DNA from: CAYOEZ01 sp964402955
Lineage (GTDB): Bacteria > Chloroflexota > DTOL01 > DAOUCN01
Length of the DNA: 22,942 nucleotides
Assembly: GCA_964402955.1 (NCBI GenBank)
Contig: CAYOEZ010000056.1
Span: forward strand, 1 to 22,942
Direction: 5' to 3'
This document shows positions 8,900 through 16,700 of the stretch, in pieces. The position numbers and the translations under genes are program-made. The notes below the pieces were generated by a model that saw nothing but the letters and a program-made list of their open reading frames with translations, was not told where the DNA came from and did not search any database. Each line of letters begins with the position of its first letter. Position 1 is the first letter of the stretch.

Positions 8900-9000
8900 G
8901 GCTGAAGCCATGCGCTACACAGACGAAGCCCTGCGGGCTGAATCGCGGCGGCAGCATAGCCCCGCAGGGGCCTTTGTCCCTGTAGCACGGCGGCTTCAGC
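8900..9000. repeat. Composite palindromic intergenic repeat (GGCTGAAGCC family)
   Basis: Outer arms GCTGAAGCC (8901-8909) and GGCTTCAGC (8992-9000) are inverted. Just inside, GCTACA and TGTAGC pair again, and GCCCTGCGGGC and GCCCCGCAGGGGC form inner hairpins. It occupies the intergenic space between the URO-D gene start and the NACHT gene end (8844-9115), which contains no credible gene. Confidence 0.65.
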
Positions 9001-9053
9001 GCCGTGGGCCTGCCGTTGCCAACGACCACCCCTTCCACGTCTCCGTCAGCGCG

Positions 9054-9082
9054 CTGGGGAAGGGGCAACGCCCCTTCCCCAG
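9054..9082. terminator. GC-rich hairpin downstream of the NACHT gene
   Basis: A perfect 13-base-pair stem, CTGGGGAAGGGGC with GCCCCTTCCCCAG, has a 3-base loop and lies 34 bases after the NACHT stop. There is no T tract on either side, so it may be a repeat element rather than an intrinsic terminator, or may protect the transcript end. Confidence 0.4.
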
Positions 9083-9115
9083 ACCCCTTCCCCAACCGCC
9101 CAGAGTCCCAGAGCA

Positions 9116-11986
9116 TCAGAGACCAGAGAACCCAGAGCCCAGAGGGGGGACGGAAGCCACCACCACACGCAAGCCGAAGTTGTTGTTGATGCTGCCGGGA
9201 TTGAGCCTGCCGCGAAAGGCACAGCGCGCGTGGTACTGGGAGTAGAATGAGCCGCCGCGCAGAACCCGGCGCGTATCACCGTCAGGGCTGTTGTCCTCTC
9301 GTGTCTTGTACGTCTCGCGCCACTTCGTCCCACACCATTCCCAGACATTGCCAGCCATATCCAGCGCTCCGCAGAGCGAAGCGCCGCGGGGAAAAACGCC
9401 CACCGCGCTCGTGCTGCCAATCTCGGCCTCCGCATAGTTGGCATGCTGCAGCGTGATCTCCTCGCCCCAGGGATACGTGCGCCCGTCGGTTCCACGCGCC
9501 GCCCGCTCCCACTCGGACTCGGTGGGCAAGCGCACGCGCCAGCCCTTCGTCTCCAATCGGCATGGCACAATCACACGCCTGCTTTCTTGCCACACATTGA
9601 AGACGTTGTCCTGCTGGTGCAGTCTGTCATCCAGCCAGTTGCAAAAGGCCAGCGCCTCGTACCACGTCACGCCTACCAGCGGGTGATTAGCCTGCTCAAA
9701 GACGCCGCCAGGCCGCCAGGGATCACGCCGGTCTTTGCGCCAGGACCGCCCGGCGCTGGTCCACCACTGCCTGTTGCGATAGCCTGCCTCATCATCGACA
9801 AACGCCTGATACTGTGCATTCGTGACCAGATAGCGGCTGATGAGGTACGGCTCAGCGATCGTCTCGCGATGGCGATCGCGCTCCTCGCCCATAATGAACG
9901 GTTCGGCGGGAACGGGGCACCAGAGAATGTCGGGCAGGTTGGCCCTCACCCCCTGCCCCTCTCCCAACTGTAGGAGAGGGGTGCAGAGGACACCGCGGCG
10001 TGGGTCGCCAAGATGCGCAAGAGCGCGGCCGGCGGCGGCGCGAGTGGGGGCACGCACGTCGCCGAGGCCGGGGTCGGTGAGCAGGGCGACCAGGCGGTCA
10101 CGCGCCATGTTCTCCAGCATTGGATGCGGATCGTGATACTCGAGCACGCCGGTGGCTGCCAGCTCGGCCGCAGCCACCTGAGCCTGAGCCGGGTCAGCCA
10201 TCTGGCACAGGGCAGTAATGAATGCCTCGCGCTTGTCGTAGAGCATCGGGGGGATTTCCAGGCTGCCAATCGCCAGCAATACAACCTCTCGCCACCACGA
10301 ATCGGCAACAATCACAGCCAACGACGGACTGTCGTCAGGCAAGTCAGCCCATTGCTGTGCCAGATACTGGCCAGCAAGAAACTCCTGAAAGGTCAGGTGT
10401 ATGAAAGTAAACTGGTCACCGTGCGGCTCGAAGAGGCCCCCACGGTGGCGCGCTGCCCTAAGAAATTCATCGAGCAGCTTCTCCTCACCGCGCCGTTTGA
10501 GAGGCCCCTCCAGAATTGCACGCACTCTGCCTTCATCTGTCGTTGCGCCTTGCCCCGCCACGTGCATACCAAAGGCCAGGATGGACATCATCTCACGCTG
10601 CTGGTCAGGCGACCCGCCGAAGTTCTTCAAATCCTCTTTGGCCGATCGTTCATTCTCAGCCCCGGTGTGCTGACTGGCAAGCACAACGCGCACAAAGGCA
10701 TCGAAAAGCTTGGCGCGTTCACGCGGCAGGTCGCGACTGTTGTAGCGAACGCTGACGACCATCGTCACCATCAGCGGGGTGGCCACCAACGGCTCTTGTT
10801 TGCGCTCGGCACGTTCCTGATTGAGCTCGGTGATCGCCTCTACCACCGTCTGGCAGGCAGCGGCGCGGTCGTCAGGCTGTTCCCATATCTGGCCGCACCA
10901 ATCGTCAACTAACTGCTTGATCTGCTCTGGCGTCATGGGCTGAATCGTGCAACGCTCGAAGTCATTGGCGAAGGGCGCGTCGTGCTCTCCGGCCGGGCGG
11001 CAGGTAACCAGGCACAGGTTGTTGGGATAGTCGACGTTGAGGAACTGGTAGAGAGCGTCGCGCACCACGGCGCGCTCGCTGATGCTGACAACTTCGTCAA
11101 GTCCATCAAGCATAACCAGACAGCCGCCGCCCTTCAGCAACCGTATGAAGAAGTCCCTGGACGCGTCGATGTTCGCGTAGCGATGGCGCAGGTAATAGAT
11201 GATGAAGTCATCGAGCCTGTCCTTCTCCGGCCTGGAGATGTAGGTCGAACGCTCTGCCGCACAATCGTCACGGTAGACCTTCCAGTAACGCAAGGGCACG
11301 ACGATCGGAATGGGCAGCGCTGCGCCGGCGCGGCGCGGCTTGAGGCGCGCGTCGATCGTTTGGCCGCCCAGAGCGGCGGCGAGTGAGCGCGCGACAAAGG
11401 AGAGATAGGTTGTCTTGCCTGAGCCTGCGCCGCCAATGATGGCGACACGATTACGCAGGATAAGCAAATCGGCCATGTCCAGCGTGTCATCCTTGCCCGC
11501 CTGCGCAGCGTTGGCCCACTCGCCCTCTTGCGCAGAGACTTGCGGGGGAGCGGCTCGGCCTCTCCTGTCCGCACTTGGCGATGGCGGCGTTGCACGATGA
11601 CGCGCGACCTTGAGCGACGTGTACACCATGGCAAGAGAGAGCGGCGCAAGCGGCTGGCGCTCGATGGCATACAGGCGCGCCTGGTCATGCTCGCGCATCA
11701 CCCAGGTGAGGTATTCATTCAGGATGCGCCCAAACTCTTTGTCAGATAACTTGGCCGGTCCTGACGCCGACTGGTAGATGGCATAGATTGATCCCATGAC
11801 TGTGCCAGACACGTTGATGCTTTCGCTCTCACCCTGGGAACTCGCGCCGGCCGCCGCCCTGCCGCCGCTGCTGGCCGCGGCGCCGGATCGATCCGCCAGT
11901 GGCGTCTGTGTGGAGCGCGCAGCCAGTTGGCGCTCCAGCTCGGCAATTCTGGCCGCCATTTGATCGGGTGTCAGTAGATCGCTCAT
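9116..11986 (-). CDS. NACHT NTPase with N-terminal shared signalling motif and C-terminal FGE-sulfatase/C-type-lectin-like domain (bacterial NLR-like)
   Basis: 956 residues. N-terminus: a short coiled-coil-like helix (MAARIAELERQLAAR), a Gly/Ala/Ser linker, then the motif GESESINVSGTVMGSI (52-67) that recurs in the upstream gene. Next a helical segment (about 80-130), then the NACHT domain with Walker A GGAGSGKTT (185-193), Walker B CLVMLDGLDE (289-298), and the downstream FIHLTFQEFLAGQYLA helix typical of NACHT proteins. HEAT-like helices follow. From about residue 685 an FGE-sulfatase (SUMF1/EgtB-like, C-type lectin fold) domain runs to the end: LPTESEWERAARG, YPWGEE, DMAGNVWEW, RVLRGGS. 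Such STAND proteins are sensors that oligomerise on ligand binding; here the lectin-like end would be the sensor. It is unlikely to make formylglycine. ATG 11986 is preferred over ATG 11995 because AAGGA lies 8 bases before it. The gene follows the membrane protein gene by 23 bases. Confidence 0.9.
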   Translation of the reverse strand: MSDLLTPDQMAARIAELERQLAARSTQTPLADRSGAAASSGGRAAAGASSQGESESINVSGTVMGSIYAIYQSASGPAKLSDKEFGRILNEYLTWVMREHDQARLYAIERQPLAPLSLAMVYTSLKVARHRATPPSPSADRRGRAAPPQVSAQEGEWANAAQAGKDDTLDMADLLILRNRVAIIGGAGSGKTTYLSFVARSLAAALGGQTIDARLKPRRAGAALPIPIVVPLRYWKVYRDDCAAERSTYISRPEKDRLDDFIIYYLRHRYANIDASRDFFIRLLKGGGCLVMLDGLDEVVSISERAVVRDALYQFLNVDYPNNLCLVTCRPAGEHDAPFANDFERCTIQPMTPEQIKQLVDDWCGQIWEQPDDRAAACQTVVEAITELNQERAERKQEPLVATPLMVTMVVSVRYNSRDLPRERAKLFDAFVRVVLASQHTGAENERSAKEDLKNFGGSPDQQREMMSILAFGMHVAGQGATTDEGRVRAILEGPLKRRGEEKLLDEFLRAARHRGGLFEPHGDQFTFIHLTFQEFLAGQYLAQQWADLPDDSPSLAVIVADSWWREVVLLAIGSLEIPPMLYDKREAFITALCQMADPAQAQVAAAELAATGVLEYHDPHPMLENMARDRLVALLTDPGLGDVRAPTRAAAGRALAHLGDPRRGVLCTPLLQLGEGQGVRANLPDILWCPVPAEPFIMGEERDRHRETIAEPYLISRYLVTNAQYQAFVDDEAGYRNRQWWTSAGRSWRKDRRDPWRPGGVFEQANHPLVGVTWYEALAFCNWLDDRLHQQDNVFNVWQESRRVIVPCRLETKGWRVRLPTESEWERAARGTDGRTYPWGEEITLQHANYAEAEIGSTSAVGVFPRGASLCGALDMAGNVWEWCGTKWRETYKTREDNSPDGDTRRVLRGGSFYSQYHARCAFRGRLNPGSINNNFGLRVVVASVPPLGSGFSGL
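9941..9982. repeat. Palindromic repeat inserted in frame inside the NACHT-FGE gene
   Basis: CCCCTCTCC (9956-9964) and GGAGAGGGG (9973-9981) form a 9-base-pair stem with an 8-base loop, flanked by a GGCCCTCACCCCCTG lead. On the coding strand it yields the odd peptide LCTPLLQLGEGQGVRA between GDPRRG and the FGE start LPDILWCPVPAEPF. This is the look of an intergenic REP-like repeat, yet the frame stays open on both sides. Confidence 0.6.
11799..11843. repeat. Copy 1 of duplicated motif-coding segment (in NACHT gene)
   Basis: This stretch encodes SSQGESESINVSGTV on the minus strand and matches 12038-12082, with 24 identical consecutive bases (11820-11843 against 12059-12082) and about 17 of 21 matches in the adjoining part. 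The similarity weakens into the Gly/Ala linker. Confidence 0.85.
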
Positions 11987-12009
11987 AGCAACCATCCTTT
12001 GCGTCCAAG

Positions 12010-12489
12010 CTATCCTTTGCGCTGAACGTCACCCTGCACCGTGCCCGACACGATGATACTTTCGCTCTCACCCTGGGAACTCCCGCCAGAGGCCGCCCTG
12101 CCGCTGCCCGTCGCCGCCGCTCCGCCGCGATCAGCTGTCGCTTGCTGCCCGACCGGTGCAACAGGCGTCGGCGCTTCGGTCTTGCCCACAGGTTGAGCAG
12201 CGGTTGGCGATCCTGATGGGTCGGGCTGCTTGGTTCGCTGCGACTTGCTGAGGACGACAACGATTTCCAGCGCCAGGTAGACGACCATCGCCAACAGCAC
12301 CACCAGATAAATCAAGTTCTGATAGGCCGCCGGAATGCGGTCGCCAAGAACAGCCACCAGGATCACGATGCCAAAGGCGTAGAGAAAAACCTGCTTGTTG
12401 AGCTTGGCAATGATCTGCCCGACCACAGTCAACGGCGATGCTACGCCGTCGCTCGCGGGATCTGCTGCGGGATCCCCCTTCTTTGCCAT
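12010..12489 (-). CDS. Small two-helix membrane protein ending in the NACHT-shared motif (putative effector or anchor)
   Basis: 159 residues from ATG 12489, which has AGGAGG 6 bases upstream. Residues 34-49 (VFLYAFGIVILVAVLG) and about 56-80 (YQNLIYLVVLLAMVVYLAL and on) are two membrane helices joined by a tight DRIPAA turn. A low-complexity Pro/Ala/Thr/Gly linker follows (about 85-136). The last 23 residues carry GESESIIVSGTVQGDVQ, nearly identical to residues 49-63 of the NACHT protein encoded 23 bases downstream in the same operon. No known domain was recognised. The arrangement, membrane effector with C-terminal motif beside an NLR with the same N-terminal motif, is known from bacterial amyloid-signalling (BASS-type) pairs. 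By analogy it may permeabilise the membrane when nucleated by the NLR, or simply tether the NLR to the membrane; both are inference. Confidence 0.88.
   Translation of the reverse strand: MAKKGDPAADPASDGVASPLTVVGQIIAKLNKQVFLYAFGIVILVAVLGDRIPAAYQNLIYLVVLLAMVVYLALEIVVVLSKSQRTKQPDPSGSPTAAQPVGKTEAPTPVAPVGQQATADRGGAAATGSGRAASGGSSQGESESIIVSGTVQGDVQRKG
12038..12082. repeat. Copy 2 of duplicated motif-coding segment (in membrane protein gene)
   Basis: Partner of 11799-11843, lying in the same orientation 239 bases away. It encodes SSQGESESIIVSGTV at the C-terminus of the membrane protein. The base-level identity, including third codon positions, points to a recent duplication or ongoing gene conversion. 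Confidence 0.85.
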
Positions 12490-12526
12490 CAACGACCTCC
12501 TTTTTGGTTATCGTGTGTCGGGCTAG

Positions 12527-12555
12527 TTGACAATTATAACATGTTCACATATAAT
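12527..12555 (+). promoter_or_regulatory. Perfect-consensus sigma70-type promoter of the molybdopterin oxidoreductase gene
   Basis: TTGACA (12527-12532), a 17-base spacer, and TATAAT (12550-12555) match the consensus at all 12 positions. The start would fall near 12562, which excludes the in-frame ATG at 12541 as a start codon. The spacer contains the palindrome AACATGTT (12538-12545), a possible operator. Confidence 0.8.
12533..12541 (-). promoter_or_regulatory. Extended -10 promoter of the membrane protein-NACHT operon
   Basis: The minus strand reads TGTTATAAT, an extended -10 element (TG-n-TATAAT), about 44 bases before the membrane protein ATG. The -35 position (AAGCCC) is poor. The element lies inside the spacer of the plus-strand promoter, so the two cannot be occupied at once. 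Confidence 0.5.
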
Positions 12556-12627
12556 GGGCTTGGCCTCGCAACGAGCGTTGCGTCCAGTGTACATCAAATG
12601 CTCAACGTTAGCATTATGGAGCAGCCG

Positions 12628-13719
12628 ATGATCCATCTCTCTCGTCGCCAGTGCCTGAGACTGGTAACAGTGTCACTCATACCCGCCGCGGCAGCCGCGT
12701 GTGGACTGACCACGGGCGCAGAACGGCCCACTGCGGCGCTGACGCCGCGGCCGCTGCCCATCCCCACCGAGGAAGCAGCCGGAGCAGCCACGCCAACAGC
12801 GCTGCCTGGCCCTCTCGCCAGCGGTGCAACGGTCGGTATCACGCCCAATAACGCATTCTACTCTGTCGCCATCACGCAGCGCAATGATTGGCTGAAAGAA
12901 CCGAGCTACATCCTCACCGTCAGCGGCGCCGTCCTTTCCCCGCTGAAGCTCACGCTGGGCGACCTGAAATCATTGCCCGCTGTCGAGCAGATGCGCACAT
13001 TGGAGTGTATCGGCAACCCGGCCGGCGGCCAATTGATCGGCAACGCCATCTGGAAAGGCGTGCGATTGAGCGATGTGCTCGCGAAGGCCGGGCTGACGTC
13101 GGCAGCCGTCGAGATCAAGCTGACCTCAGCCGACGCCTTCTACACAACCATTCCGGTCGCACTGGCAACGCGGCAGGACTCGCTGCTCGTTTACGAAATG
13201 AACGGCGTTCCTCTGCCCGACGAGCATGGCGCCCCTCTGCGCTGCCTGTTCCCCGCGCGCTATGGCATGAAACAGCCCAAGTGGATTACGTCCATCGAGG
13301 CAACGGTGCAGCCGTCGCTCGGCTACTGGGAACGCCAGGGCTGGTCGAACGATGCGATTGTTCAGGTGAACTCGCAGATACGCACCCCGAGCAGCGGAGA
13401 GGTTGTCGCGGCAGAAACATACCGCATATCCGGAACCATCTTCACGAACGAGAGTGGCGTCGCCAAATTGGACGTCAGCACCGACGCTGGAAAGACGTGG
13501 AATACCGCCCGCCTACTGAGGGGACCCACCCCTTTGGCCTGGAGTGAGTGGAGCTATGACTGGCAACCATCCACGGCGGGCGACGCCACTATCATTGCCC
13601 GCGCCACCGACAATGACGGCAACCAACAACCCCTCGTCACCGAGCGCTTCATGTCGCCCGACGGGAATATCGAGGGCGTCTCCACCGCCCACCGCATTTC
13701 TATCTCCGTGCGCAAATAG
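12628..13719 (+). CDS. Exported molybdopterin-dependent oxidoreductase (sulfite oxidase fold)
   Basis: 363 residues. The N-terminus LSRRQCLRLVTVSLIPAAAAAC resembles a twin-arginine lipoprotein signal, with the lipid-modified Cys at 25, followed by a Thr/Pro/Ala linker. The Mo-pterin domain (about 80-260) has the motif MRTLECIGNPAGG with the Mo-ligating Cys at 127, YEMNGVPLPDEHGAPLR, and ARYGMKQPKWI; a Mo-co dimerisation, Ig-like domain (STDAGKTWNTA, DNDGNQQP) closes the protein. It would oxidise or reduce a small substrate outside the membrane; whether that is sulfite, a sulfoxide or something else cannot be read. ATG 12628 is chosen because GGAG lies 6 bases upstream and the promoter overlaps earlier ATGs. 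It converges with dnaE, with 14 bases between the stops. Confidence 0.88.
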   Translation: MIHLSRRQCLRLVTVSLIPAAAAACGLTTGAERPTAALTPRPLPIPTEEAAGAATPTALPGPLASGATVGITPNNAFYSVAITQRNDWLKEPSYILTVSGAVLSPLKLTLGDLKSLPAVEQMRTLECIGNPAGGQLIGNAIWKGVRLSDVLAKAGLTSAAVEIKLTSADAFYTTIPVALATRQDSLLVYEMNGVPLPDEHGAPLRCLFPARYGMKQPKWITSIEATVQPSLGYWERQGWSNDAIVQVNSQIRTPSSGEVVAAETYRISGTIFTNESGVAKLDVSTDAGKTWNTARLLRGPTPLAWSEWSYDWQPSTAGDATIIARATDNDGNQQPLVTERFMSPDGNIEGVSTAHRISISVRK

Positions 13720-13733
13720 CGTGCGGACGCAGG

Positions 13734-16700
13734 TTAGATCTGCTCAACTTGCAGCGTCCCCTCACCGAGGATGGCGGTGAGATCAGCGGCGAGCCCCTGG
13801 CAATAGTGGGTGGTCATCGTTGCGTTCATCTTGTAGCGCGCCAGCGCACTCTGCAGCCACACACTGATGCGATCGTCGCCGGGATAGCGCATCAGCGCCT
13901 CTCTGACCGCCTGCACGCGCTTCAACCCCGACTCTTCGTCGGTGTAGGGCACGACAATGCGCACATGATGGTGAATGGGCTCGTCGACTCTTGGTCTCTT
14001 CCTCTTGCCGTTGCCAGCGCCGTGTCCGTTCCCGCCGCCGTTACCACTTGAACGCGCCGGCTGTTCGGGGGCTGGCGTGCGCCGCGCATAGCCGTTGCTG
14101 GCGCCATTGCCGTTCCCGACAGGGTCAGGCGACGGATCGTTCCAGACATCCATCGACTCAGCGCTGCTCGATGACACGTTCTGGACGCTGCCATCCTCGA
14201 CGAACGCCTGCGCGCTATCGCAGATGATCGACACCTTCTCCTCGCGCACGTCCACCTTGCCGCGCACGATGACGATGCGATCCATCTCCCAGAGCTCTTC
14301 AGTCTCCTTGAAGGTGCGGGGGAACACAGTGATCTCGATGCTTCCCGCCATATCCTCCACGGTCACAAAGGCCATCGGGTCGCCCTTCTTGGTGGTGATG
14401 CGGCGCAGCGCGGAAATCATACCCGCCACAATAACCTTCTGGTTGGCCATGTCCTGATCAATCTGGCCGCACAGGACGGTGACAGTGTCCTTCAGCATCA
14501 ACACCGCCCGCTGCAAAGGGTGCTCCGACAGGTACGCGCCCACAAGCTCTTTCTCCCAGGCCAGCTTCTCTTTGCTGTCGACGTCGGGCATGTCCGGGAG
14601 AACGATGAAATTCGGACGCTGCTCAGCGCTCATCATGTCGAAGAGGCTGGCCTGTCCCGCCCCGGCAGCCCTCTGCGCCGAACCGACGACGCCCATGAGT
14701 CGATCGAGCACAGCCAACATCTGCGAGCGCCGCGCCAACCCATCGAAAGCGCCGGCTTTGATCAGGTTTTCCATCACGCGCCGGTTGGCAGCCTGCACAT
14801 TAACCCGCGCGCAGAAGTCGTCAATATCCTTGAAGGGGCCGGCCTGCTCACGGGCAACGATGATCTCGGCAACCGGCCCTTCGCCAACGTTCTTGATCGC
14901 GGCAAGACCGAAACGGATCGCCGCCTTCTCACCCAGCCCCTCAACGGAGAAATTGACGCTGCTGCGGTTGATGTCGGGCGGCAAGACGGAAATGCCCAGG
15001 CGGCGCGCTTCGGCGACGGCGGTCGCTACCTTCTCCACATTGCCCAACGCACTGTAAAGAACGGCGCACATGTATTCGGCCGAATAGTTCGCTTTCAGGT
15101 ATGCCGTCTGGTAGGCGAGCATGGCGTAACACGCAGCATGGGCGGCATTGAAGGCGTAGCCGGCAAAGGGTTGGATAAGATCGAAAATGCTGCGCGCAAC
15201 GTCGGCGGAGATGCCGTTCTTGATTGCGCCCTCGACAAAGTGCTCCTCTTCCTGGGCCATCTCCTCTTTGTGCTTCTTACCCATGGCCCGGCGCAAAATG
15301 TCGGCTGCGCCCAGCGAGTAGCCGGAAATGGCCCGCGCAATGTACAGCACCTGGTCCTGGTAGACGATAACGCCATGCGTCGGCTTGAGTATTGGCTCCA
15401 ACACCGCGTGGGGATAGGTGACGGGTATTTCCTTGTGCTTGGCCTTGATGTACCTGGGTATCTCGCTCATCGGGCCAGGGCGATAGAGCGCTACCATAGC
15501 CGACAGGTCCTGCACCGTCGTGGGCTTCAGTTCCTGGATGTAGCGGCGCATGCCGCTGCCTTCCAATTGGAACACACTGGTCGTCTCGCCCTGTCCCAGC
15601 ATCTCGAACGTCCTGGCGTCATCGAGCGGCAAGTTGCGCACATCGATGGTCTTGCCACGCGTCTGCTCGATGATGTCAACCGTCTTGCCCAGGATGGTGA
15701 GGTTCGCCAGTCCCAAGAAGTCCATCTTCAGCAGGCCGATCTGCTCCAGGCCTTCCGCCGCATACTGGGTCATCACGCCTTCTTCACCCTGGCGTGCAGC
15801 ATCGGCCTTCGCCACTTTCTGCAAGGGCACGTGATCAGTCAGCGGATCTTTGGAAATAACCACTCCAGCGGCATGGGTGGATGCGTGGCGGGAGATACCT
15901 TCCAGCCTGCGCGCTTTGTCCACCAGCACCTGGGTGGCCTCGCTGCTGTCGTACTCCTGCTTGAGCAGCGGGTTGTCGATCATCGCTCGCTCCAGCGTGA
16001 TGCCCACGGGCAGCGGCGGAACCATCTTGGCTACCCGATCGACCTCATTGATAGGGTAGCCCAGCACACGCCCCACATCGCGCAGCGCTGCCTTTGCCCC
16101 CATGGTTCCGAACGTAATGATCTGCGCCACGCGATCACGGCCGTAACGACTTGCCACATATTCGATGATCTCGCCACGACGGTCATCGGCGAAGTCCATG
16201 TCGATATCGGGCATGTTCTTACGCTCGGTGTTGAGGAAGCGCTCAAAGGCCAGGTTCCAGGCCAGCGGATCAAGGTCTGTGATCCCCAGACAATAGCAGA
16301 CAATGCTGCCCGCTGCCGAGCCGCGGATGCCGAAATAGATGTTGTGCGAACGGGCATAGTCGACGAAATCGGCCACGATCATCATGTAGAGTGCGAAACC
16401 TGTCTGCTTGATGACGGTCAACTCGTAGTTCAGGCGATCTTCGGCCTCCCTGGTCATCGGCGAATAAAGGCGAGGGAGCGCGTCCCAGCAGGTTTTGGTC
16501 AGGTAGTCATCCGGGTCGACCCCATCGGGCACAACCACGGTTGGGAGGTATAGGCGGTTGAAGTCGAGGTTCAGGTTACAGGCGCCGGCAATCAGGCGCG
16601 TGTTGCGCAGCGCGTCGGGCAGTTCTGGAAAGAGCGCGGCCATGTCGTCGCCCGACTTGAAGTAAAAAGAATCGCCCTGCATGCGGAAGCGCTTGGCGTC

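Noticed and set aside
9116..11986. Sulfatase-modifying formylglycine-generating enzyme
   Set aside because: The FGE-like domain is fused behind a NACHT ATPase, the paired active-site cysteines are not evident, and no sulfatase gene is present; a binding (lectin-like) role is more likely.
12541..12627. N-terminal extension of the molybdopterin oxidoreductase from ATG 12541
   Set aside because: That ATG lies inside the promoter spacer, and a signal peptide with its own SD begins at 12628.
14520..16553. A 677-codon open frame on the plus strand
   Set aside because: It is entirely antisense to dnaE, has no recognisable motif, and reads as a shadow of a high-GC coding strand.
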